Source: Saprospiraceae bacterium
GTDB lineage: Bacteria; Bacteroidota; Bacteroidia; Chitinophagales; Saprospiraceae
Assembly: GCA_016722295.1 (NCBI GenBank)
Contig: JADKGL010000006.1
Coordinates: 1-64,000 of the forward strand
Reading direction: 5' to 3'
Length of the DNA stretch: 64,000 nt
Below, piece after piece: positions 44,315 through 51,640 of this stretch (positions are counted from its first letter, which is position 1; each line of letters opens with the position of its first letter). The position numbers were made by a program, and so were the translations under genes. The notes beneath the pieces were generated by a model. That model did no database searches. It saw only the letters and a list, made by a program, of their open reading frames with translations, and was not told the DNA's origin.

Positions 44315-45584
44315 CGTCAGCCACCACCCTATCCCTTAGTGAAAAGATCTCCCCAGAACTTTACACCTTCTGTTTCAGGTGGTAATGCAAAGATGAACAA
44401 ATAAAACAAAAACGGCAAACACAGTCAACTTATCCCACTGTGGAAAACGCTAAAATGAGTCAACTAATTTCAGGACAAGGCAGCTCCTCAAAGGGTAATG
44501 TATCACATCGTAGATATGAAAAGAGATTCGGGTAAAGGTGAAGTCATACTGAAGAACCAGATTGCACTCTACGATACCTTGGGCAGGGCTAGTCTTATCG
44601 CTTGTCGACATGCCAATAAGAAGGATTATTGGTTGATTGCTCCAAAGTCTCATACCAATTGTTATTTCGTGTTCCTTGTGGATGAACAAGGTGTACATAA
44701 ACCTTCATTACAATGTTTAGGTGAACGATGGTCTGATCTTGATACTCAAGGTCAGTCCGTGTTCATCCCAACGGAAAGCACTATGCTAGAATGAATAAAT
44801 GGAATGGATTGAATATTTATGATTTTAATGATACCACAGGCCAAATATCAAATCCTAGACCTAGAATCATGTTTGATCAAGATACTTTCCATGTGACTGG
44901 GTTGTCCTTCTCCCCAAATTCGAGATATCTATATGCAAGCCCGCTTTATAAAGTGATCCAATTTGATATGGAGGCTCCAAACATTGAATCATCTCGAACA
45001 GTCATTGCTCAATACGATGGTTTTAGAAATCCTTATGGAACTATATTTTATTTATCCGCTTTAGCTCCTGATGGAAGAATCTACATTAGTGCGACAAGCA
45101 GTACATATAATTTACATGTTATCAAAAAACCTGATTGCCCTGGAAAAGCCTCTGAAATAGTACAACATGGCATTACGCTTCCTGGATTTAACTTCTCTTC
45201 TATCCCTACTCAGCCACATTATGGATATCTTCCTTCAACTTATTCATGTGATAGCACATTAAACGGAATCAATGACGATCTTACAAATAAAAAATTATAT
45301 GAAGTATTTCCAACTATTGCTAGAGATCATATTAAAATAAAATATAATGGAAATCAATACCTTGAAGATAGAACTCTTCATTTAACGAATCAAATAGGCT
45401 CTCAATATTTATATAAAATATCCAATCAAACCTTTAATGAAATAGATATTTCCAATCTACCTTCAGGCCTCTATTTCTTACAAATAGTGCACAAGAATAA
45501 AGTCCTATATCAAACTAAATTGGTCAAATGTCAATAGTATAAAATTGCCAAAACCATAAATCTAAAATTCACTAAGACAGACAA

Positions 45585-45627
45585 AATCATCAATCGAAAA
45601 TAATTTTGCCTGTGTTGGAATAAAATT
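45585..45627 (+). repeat. 43-bp direct repeat, copy B
   Basis: Same sequence as 42224-42266 with about two changes (AATCGAAAATAATT instead of AATCAAAAGTAATT). It lies between the two T9SS gene units and is not coding here. The 126 bp after it up to the gene start are also shared with the region after copy A. Confidence 0.85.
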
Positions 45628-45753
45628 TTAATTTTACAAAGAAAATAGTAGAGTTAGGTATAGTTTGGAAGGCACATAAATCCAATGAATTTGGATAAGG
45701 AATAAATATTTTAAGAAAAATGTAATGCTGAGCAACTTTGCAATACTTATTTA

Positions 45754-47271
45754 ATGAGAGTATCAAAAAAATTAAAATTCAGAAGACTTAACATTTTATC
45801 TACTTTCATTTGTATTTTCATATCCCCTTTACTCTGCCAAAAAGAACGAAATGCAACATGGGTTCTGGGAAATATTAAAGATGGAAATTTACTAAAATTT
45901 AAAGATAGTCTTTCAATTTCATTAATTAATCCAGGAATTGATTTTGCAGGATCCAATTCGAGTATTTCAGATACAAGTGGCAAACTTTTATTTTATACAA
46001 ACTCTTGCTGGGTAGCCAATGCAAAATATGAATTAATGAAAAATGGGGATACTATTAATCCAGGTGCGGCTAAATTTGGAGAATGTGATGAATTTTATGG
46101 AACAAGTTCCCCTGGATGTGTGATCACTGAATATCCAGGGGTACAAGATTGGTATTTTATTTTCAATATCGACTTTGATATCCCTTACTTCGGTATTGAC
46201 TCTTTTATTGGGTATGCTCCTCAAAGGGTAATGTATCATATCGTAGATATGAAAAGAGATTCGAGTAAAGGTGAAGTCATACTGAAGAACCAAATTGCAC
46301 TATACGATACCTTGGGCAGGGCTAGTCTTATCGCTTGTCGACATGCCAATAAGAAGGATTTTTGGTTGATTGCTCCAAAGTCTCATACCAATTGTTATTT
46401 CGTGTTCCTCGTGGATGAACGAGGTGTACATAAACCTTCATTACAATGTTTAGGTGAACGATGGTCTGATCTTGATACTCAAGGTCAGGCCGTGTTCAGT
46501 CCCAATGGAAAGCACTATGCTAGAATGAATAAATGGAATGGATTGAATATTTATGATTTTAATGATAGCACAGGCCAATTATCAAATCCTAGACCTAGAA
46601 TTATGTTTGATCAAGATACTTTTCATGTGACTGGGTTATCCTTCTCCCCAAATTCGAGATATCTATATGCAAGCCCACTTTATAAAGTAATCCAATTTGA
46701 TATGGAGGCTCCAATCATTGAATCATCGCGAACAGTCATTGCTCAATACGATGGTTTTAGAAATCCTTATGGAACTATATTCTATTTATCCGCTTTAGCT
46801 CCTGATGGAAGAATCTACATTAGCGCGACAAGCAGTACATATAATTTACATGTGATCAAAAAACCTGATTGCCCAGGAAAAGCCTCCGAAATAGTACAAC
46901 ATGGCATTACGCTTCCTGGATTTAACTTCTCTTCTATTCCTACTCAGCCACATTATGGATATCTTCCTTCAACTTATTCATGTGATAGCACATTAAACGA
47001 AATCAAAGAAGATCTTACAAGTAAAAAATTATATGAAGTATTTCCAACTATTGCTAGAGATCATATTAAAATAAAATATAATGGAAATCAATACCTTGAA
47101 GATAGAACTCTTCATTTAACGAATCAAATAGGCTCTCAATATTTATATAAAATATCTAATCAAACCTTTAATGAAATAGATATTTCCAATCTACCTTCAG
47201 GCCTCTATTTCTTACAAATAGTGCACAAGAATAAAGTCCTATATCAAACTAAATTGGTCAAATGTCAATAG
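45754..47271 (+). CDS. T9SS type A sorting domain protein with beta-propeller body, copy 2 (intact)
   Basis: 505 residues. Signal region 1-28 (an Arg/Lys start and a hydrophobic stretch ending LLCQ). The body holds propeller-like blades (ATWVLGNIKDG, FSPNGKHYARMN, LSFSPNSRYLYAS, LAPDGRIYISA). The C-terminal T9SS domain is at about 425-505 (YEVFPTIARDHIKIK, NEIDISNLPSGLYFLQIV). No enzyme motif is seen. The family is widespread in Saprospiraceae and its job is unknown. The upstream 130 bp, shared with copy 1, contain CAACTTTG near the position of a -7 element, one base off consensus. Confidence 0.85.
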   Translation: MRVSKKLKFRRLNILSTFICIFISPLLCQKERNATWVLGNIKDGNLLKFKDSLSISLINPGIDFAGSNSSISDTSGKLLFYTNSCWVANAKYELMKNGDTINPGAAKFGECDEFYGTSSPGCVITEYPGVQDWYFIFNIDFDIPYFGIDSFIGYAPQRVMYHIVDMKRDSSKGEVILKNQIALYDTLGRASLIACRHANKKDFWLIAPKSHTNCYFVFLVDERGVHKPSLQCLGERWSDLDTQGQAVFSPNGKHYARMNKWNGLNIYDFNDSTGQLSNPRPRIMFDQDTFHVTGLSFSPNSRYLYASPLYKVIQFDMEAPIIESSRTVIAQYDGFRNPYGTIFYLSALAPDGRIYISATSSTYNLHVIKKPDCPGKASEIVQHGITLPGFNFSSIPTQPHYGYLPSTYSCDSTLNEIKEDLTSKKLYEVFPTIARDHIKIKYNGNQYLEDRTLHLTNQIGSQYLYKISNQTFNEIDISNLPSGLYFLQIVHKNKVLYQTKLVKCQ

Positions 47272-47318
47272 TATAAAATTGCCAAAACCATAAATCTAAA
47301 ATTCACTAAGACAGACAA

Positions 47319-47361
47319 AATCATCAATCAAAAGTAATTTTGCCTGTGTTGGAATAAAATT
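47319..47361 (+). repeat. 43-bp direct repeat, copy C
   Basis: Identical to copy A as far as I can read. It ends at GGAATAAAATT and is then followed by unrelated sequence (CGCTTTACTT). It lies 1734 bp from copy B; A to B is 1735 bp once the IS and its 3-bp duplication are removed. Confidence 0.85.
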
Positions 47362-47416
47362 CGCTTTACTTATTGCAAAGTTTTGGAATAAAAACTAAAA
47401 ATACAGATCACATTAC

Positions 47417-47446
47417 TTGTTTTATAAATATTCTTGATTATATTTG
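47417..47446 (+). promoter_or_regulatory. Complete Bacteroidota-type promoter
   Basis: TTG (47417-47419), a 19-bp spacer, and TATATTTG (47439-47446), a full match to TTG-N19-TAnnTTTG. It lies 16 bp before ATG 47463. Confidence 0.7.
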
Positions 47447-47462
47447 AACGAAATCTAATTGA

Positions 47463-48896
47463 ATGTTTATGAAAAAATATGCTATTGTTCTACTACTAAT
47501 TTCTACTTGGTGTAAGGCACAGAATTCTTGGGTATATCGAGATAGCTCTGCTGACTATCAATCTACTACTTGTGGTGTTGAATTGCCCAATTTGGATATA
47601 CTTACAATTCTTCTAAGACCTAAATTTGAAGAAGATCGTTGGTTTGTAAATTCTACATTTTTAGTTTTGCATCCCAATGGTACAAGAAAAACTGAAAAGC
47701 AAATTACACTTCCCAATCGCCCCTATCTATACTTGTACGACATTAAATTATTTACAGATTATTTTATTGCATTTGGTGCAGCGGGTAGTGATGATTTTAC
47801 GAGTGAGCAAGATTATGTTATGCTTTATTACAATTACAATTTTGAACTTATTGATACTAAGCTTTTTCCATTACCGATTGGACAGCGAATTCCATATTTT
47901 GTGAGAGTAAGTGATATTTCTAATGATCAATTTGTAATAGCGTCAAAATCATTTACTGATTCAACTCATACTAAGACCAATAATTATATGATATTGGTAA
48001 ATAAGAATGGCGATTTACTCAATAGTTATTTTAACAAACCAAATGAAGCTCAATCTTGGCAATTTTTCAAAAGATCACTATATGATGAAATTGTATCCTT
48101 TACTCCAGAAATATTTTATTTTGACAAATTATTAAATCTTAAAGCGAAAGCTCAATCCAGCTCTTATATTTCACAAATTCTCTCAAGTCAAGACATGGCC
48201 TTTCAAAAATCAATCGATGATGAATTAGTCTTTACATTATTTCCAGACTCAGAGACAATTCGATATGGCATCTTTAATATAAATTCTCTACGAGTATTGG
48301 CAACTGGTTCAACCCAAAAGGATAATTTTAGGACTCCCGCTTTTGGAAATTCTATTGCTATTAATAAAGAAAAAAATATATTTATTTCGGGATGCACTGG
48401 CCAAAGTTCTTTATATCAATCTAAATTATTCGTAACAAAACATCAACCATCTAGTACAACTGTAGAATGGGATTTTGAATATAGCACTACAAAAAATCTT
48501 AGAAACACTTGCGTGGTTGCATGTCAAGATGGTGGCGTCATTTGGATCGGAACTGGATCAGATATAAATTTGAATCCAAAAAGAGAAGTGCTTATTGTAA
48601 AAATTGACAAAGACGGAAACGTAATCACAAACAATAAAGATATTGCAAAAGATAAAACGCGATATTCTATCATCGAAAAAACAATCGATCAAACATTAGT
48701 CATCAAGACCAATGAAATCCCTTTGCGCAGCCAATTAAGCCTTTTCGATATATATGGTAAAGTCATCTGTACCAAATCTATTTTTGCTTTCACAGAACAT
48801 CAAATTATTGAAACAAGGCAATTACCTTCAAGTATATATTTTTATTCCATAGAAACTGAAGGAAAGAATATTTTGAGTGGACAGTGGATTAAATAA
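47463..48896 (+). CDS. T9SS type A sorting domain protein
   Basis: 477 residues; signal peptide (MKKYAIVLLLISTWCKAQ from the inner ATG 47469, an alternative start). The body is beta-rich with propeller-like spacing but without a named repeat (DNFRTPAFGNSIAINKEKN, CQDGGVIWIGTGS). T9SS tail at 400-477: IIEKTIDQTLVIKTNEIPLR, SLFDIYGKVICTKSI, LPSSIYFYSIETEG. Function unknown; exported to the surface. It has its own promoter and terminator. Confidence 0.82.
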   Translation: MFMKKYAIVLLLISTWCKAQNSWVYRDSSADYQSTTCGVELPNLDILTILLRPKFEEDRWFVNSTFLVLHPNGTRKTEKQITLPNRPYLYLYDIKLFTDYFIAFGAAGSDDFTSEQDYVMLYYNYNFELIDTKLFPLPIGQRIPYFVRVSDISNDQFVIASKSFTDSTHTKTNNYMILVNKNGDLLNSYFNKPNEAQSWQFFKRSLYDEIVSFTPEIFYFDKLLNLKAKAQSSSYISQILSSQDMAFQKSIDDELVFTLFPDSETIRYGIFNINSLRVLATGSTQKDNFRTPAFGNSIAINKEKNIFISGCTGQSSLYQSKLFVTKHQPSSTTVEWDFEYSTTKNLRNTCVVACQDGGVIWIGTGSDINLNPKREVLIVKIDKDGNVITNNKDIAKDKTRYSIIEKTIDQTLVIKTNEIPLRSQLSLFDIYGKVICTKSIFAFTEHQIIETRQLPSSIYFYSIETEGKNILSGQWIK

Positions 48897-48903
48897 AGTT
48901 GAA

Positions 48904-48940
48904 AAAAGAAAGCAAGTTTATAACATACTTGCTTTCTTTT
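48904..48940. terminator. Bidirectional terminator between convergent genes
   Basis: Perfect 14-bp stem (AAAAGAAAGCAAGT / ACTTGCTTTCTTTT) with a 9-nt loop. A-rich on one arm and T-rich on the other, so it works for both strands. It begins 8 bp after the plus gene stop and abuts the M16 gene stop. Confidence 0.88.
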
Positions 48941-50179
48941 CTATTCTTGCTTTCGATAATACAATTTACTCACCTTGCTAGGATCGAAATAATTTTTTGA
49001 TACTTCGACGATTTCCTCTTTGGTCACTTTGCGATAATTCTCTAATTCTGTATAAATCAAATCAGCATCGCCAAGCCATTCCGAATACGAAATATTGAGA
49101 GCTTGATTGATCACACCGACTTGTGAGAAAAGATATGCTGTCTCATTCTTATGTTGATACTTCTCCCAATCGCGTTGCGACATTGGACTTTTTTTGCATG
49201 AGTCTAGCAAACTCCAGAATGCATCTTCACCTGTCTCGATACTTACATTGGGATTGAGCTTTCCCTCGACGATGATCAAGCCAGGATCTGTCGTTGTCGT
49301 GAGATAACAATCAATACCAGAAAACAACATGTTTTCTTTTTTTAATTTGCTATAGAGCAACGAACTTTTTCCTTCTGCCAAAAGATCTGTAAAAATATCT
49401 AAGGTATAAAAGTCGTGATCACGTCTTGCCGCAGAGTGTATCGCAATATAAATCGCTTCTTCTGGAAAATTGGAATGCACAGTTTGAGTTCTTACTTGAT
49501 GGATTTTATCTTCTTGTGCATAGACATTTTGATTCTTCCTTTTACCTGCGATGGGTTCAAAATATTTTTTTACCAAAGACAAAATCTCTTCTTTCTGTAT
49601 ATTTCCTGAGATTGCAATTATAGCATTTGACGGATGATAATACTCATCAAAAAAAGCAGCTGCATCTTCATAAGTCAACTTCCCAATTTGGTCTTGATCT
49701 ACACCGATCACTGGCCAACGATAAGGATGTTTTTGATATGCAAGACTGAATAGTTGATGCGAAAAAAGTCCATATGGATTGTTGAGATAATGCTCACTAA
49801 ATTCTTCAATCACCACTCGCTGCTGTGTGACAAAATCTTTCTTTGGCACTTTGAATTCTTTCATACGCATCGCTTCCAATGCGATCAATAATTCGATTTC
49901 TTTAGCAGGAGCAATGTTGTAATAATTGGTCGTATCTGGTGTGGTGAATGCATTGCTTTCTGCACCAGCATTCTGTAAGACTTCGTCGAAATCGACATCT
50001 TTTCCACAATTAGAAAACATCAAGTGTTCAAACAAATGCGCCAATCCCGTTTTGTTAGGATTCTCATCACGCGAACCGACTCGATACAATACACATACTG
50101 ATGCCATCTGTGTCGTGTAATCGGGCAGCAAAAGCAATGTCAATCCATTGTCTAGGATATGCCTAGTATATTTTTCCAA
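48941..50179 (-). CDS. M16 family zinc peptidase (insulinase/processing-peptidase type)
   Basis: 412 residues, one M16 half-molecule pair of about 45 kDa. The inverted zinc motif HLFEHLMFSN (HxxEH) lies at about 46-50, with the downstream Glu in the region of VVIEEFSEH (about 120). FFDEYYHPSNAIIAISGN (about 180) is the typical domain border, and the second, non-catalytic half follows. No signal peptide is seen, so it may be cytoplasmic. M16 genes in this phylum often come as a pair (active and inactive); here only one is present. It is 26 bp downstream of fumC. Confidence 0.9.
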   Translation of the reverse strand: MEKYTRHILDNGLTLLLLPDYTTQMASVCVLYRVGSRDENPNKTGLAHLFEHLMFSNCGKDVDFDEVLQNAGAESNAFTTPDTTNYYNIAPAKEIELLIALEAMRMKEFKVPKKDFVTQQRVVIEEFSEHYLNNPYGLFSHQLFSLAYQKHPYRWPVIGVDQDQIGKLTYEDAAAFFDEYYHPSNAIIAISGNIQKEEILSLVKKYFEPIAGKRKNQNVYAQEDKIHQVRTQTVHSNFPEEAIYIAIHSAARRDHDFYTLDIFTDLLAEGKSSLLYSKLKKENMLFSGIDCYLTTTTDPGLIIVEGKLNPNVSIETGEDAFWSLLDSCKKSPMSQRDWEKYQHKNETAYLFSQVGVINQALNISYSEWLGDADLIYTELENYRKVTKEEIVEVSKNYFDPSKVSKLYYRKQE

Positions 50180-50205
50180 ATTAGAAGTTTTATTTTTTGA
50201 TCAAA

Positions 50206-51606
50206 TTATGCAATCGTTCCTACCATTTCTTCAGGCTTCACCCAAGCATCAAATTCATCTGCTGTGAGATAGCCCAATTCAAGAGCAGTTTGCTTCAGCG
50301 TCTTTCCTTGCTTGTGAGCAGTTTGTGCGATTTCTGCAGCTTTGTAATATCCGATTTTTGTATTTAATGCTGTGACCAACATCAATGAATTGTCGAGATT
50401 ATGTTTTATGTTTTCTGGAATCGCTTGTATACCTATTGCACATTTTTCATTGAATGAATTGCACACATCTCCGATCAATCTCGCTGAATGTAAAAAATTG
50501 TAAATCATCAATGGCTTGAATACATTGAGTTCGAAATGTCCTGTAGCTCCGCCAATATTTATCGCCACATCATTGCCCAATACTTGTGCTGCAACCATCG
50601 TCAATGCTTCGCATTGCGTAGGATTGACTTTACCCGGCATAATGGATGATCCTGGCTCATTGTCTGGTATAAATAATTCTCCGATACCACAACGAGGACC
50701 AGATGCTAACAAACGAATATCATTGCCGATCTTCATGAGACTGCAAGCTACTGTTTTTAATGCGCCATGTGCTTCTACGATCGCATCATGCGCTGCCAAT
50801 GCTTCGAATTTATTTTGTGCTGTGACAAATGGAAGTCCAGATAATTTTGCAATTTCTGCTGCTACATTCTCACTATAATTTGGAGGCGTGTTGATCCCTG
50901 TACCAACTGCTGTTCCTCCCAATGCCAATTCTGATAAATGACTCAATGTATGCTCAATCGCTTTGATCCCAAAATTCAACTGTGCCACATATCCAGAAAT
51001 TTCTTGTCCCAAAGTTAACGGTGTTGCATCCATAAGATGTGTACGTCCAATCTTTACGATATGCATGAATTCTTTAGATTTTGCAGCCAATGTATCTCTC
51101 AAATTTCGAATACCTGGCAATGTCGTTTCGATCAAAATTCTATATGCTGCAATATGCATTGCTGTAGGGAATGTATCATTGGAAGATTGAGATTTATTGA
51201 CATCATCATTGGGATGAATTACTTTTTTCTCATCGAGAAGGCTACCGCCATTATTGACATGAGCTTTGTATGCAATAACTTCATTGACATTCATATTGGA
51301 CTGTGTTCCTGAGCCTGTCTGCCACACTACTAGTGGAAACTGATCCATCAATTTCCCTTCTAGTATCTCATCGCACACTTGACTGATGAGCGTACATTTT
51401 TCAGGGGAAAGTATTCCTGCGTTTTTGTTAGTAATTGCCGCTGCTTTCTTCAATATTGCAAAAGCTTGAATGATTTCTTTCGGCATTCGATTGATGTCTT
51501 GCGCTATTTTAAAATTCTCAACCGAACGTTGTGTCTGCGCGCCCCAAAAAACATCTGCTGGTACATTAACCACGCCCATGGTATCTTTTTCTTGTCTAAA
51601 ATTCAT
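50206..51606 (-). CDS. fumC: Fumarate hydratase class II
   Basis: 466 residues. WQTGSGTQSNMNVNEV, GRTHLMDATPLTLGQEISGY (substrate-site His), and the superfamily signature GSSIMPGKVNPTQCEAL with the catalytic Ser loop are all present. The C-terminus ends in the usual ELGYLTADEFDAWV helix. It converts fumarate to malate in the TCA cycle without an iron-sulfur cluster. It is probably co-transcribed with the M16 peptidase gene. Confidence 0.97.
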   Translation of the reverse strand: MNFRQEKDTMGVVNVPADVFWGAQTQRSVENFKIAQDINRMPKEIIQAFAILKKAAAITNKNAGILSPEKCTLISQVCDEILEGKLMDQFPLVVWQTGSGTQSNMNVNEVIAYKAHVNNGGSLLDEKKVIHPNDDVNKSQSSNDTFPTAMHIAAYRILIETTLPGIRNLRDTLAAKSKEFMHIVKIGRTHLMDATPLTLGQEISGYVAQLNFGIKAIEHTLSHLSELALGGTAVGTGINTPPNYSENVAAEIAKLSGLPFVTAQNKFEALAAHDAIVEAHGALKTVACSLMKIGNDIRLLASGPRCGIGELFIPDNEPGSSIMPGKVNPTQCEALTMVAAQVLGNDVAINIGGATGHFELNVFKPLMIYNFLHSARLIGDVCNSFNEKCAIGIQAIPENIKHNLDNSLMLVTALNTKIGYYKAAEIAQTAHKQGKTLKQTALELGYLTADEFDAWVKPEEMVGTIA

Positions 51607-51640
51607 ATTGCTTATTTAGATATTTGTAATTAATTTTTTT

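Larger units (their letters stand above)
42860..44482 (+). mobile_element. IS3-family insertion sequence (1623 bp, 3-bp target duplication GCT)
   Basis: The ends TGCATAGTCCTGAAATAGG and, on the other strand, TGCCTTGTCCTGAAATTAG form imperfect inverted repeats that begin with TG. The host gene reads GGGTATGCT | IS | GCTCCTCAAAGG, and the intact second copy of the gene reads GGGTATGCTCCTCAAAGG, which fixes the borders and the 3-bp duplication (42857-42859 and 44483-44485). Sub-terminal GTTGACTC and GTCAACTTATCC motifs on both sides may be extra transposase-binding sites. It holds orfA, orfB and a 250-bp non-coding tail with a nested hairpin. Confidence 0.93.
42394..45537 (+). pseudogene. T9SS beta-propeller protein, copy 1 (interrupted by an IS and frameshifted)
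   Basis: Nearly identical to the intact copy at 45754-47271, but split by a 1.6-kb IS3-family element at 42860-44482. It has two further frame breaks: an extra G at 42508-42510 (GGG against GG) and a missing G between 44765 and 44766 (TTCATCC against TTCAGTCC). The remaining open parts are 42677-42859 (upstream of the IS) and 44498-44794 and 44791-45537 (downstream). Several substitutions distinguish it from copy 2. The second defect is not in a homopolymer, which supports real decay. It is unlikely to give a working protein. Confidence 0.88.

Noticed and set aside
42224..47361. CRISPR-like or satellite array suggested by the repeats
   Set aside because: There are only three copies and the spacers are 1.7-kb gene units; it is a tandem gene duplication.
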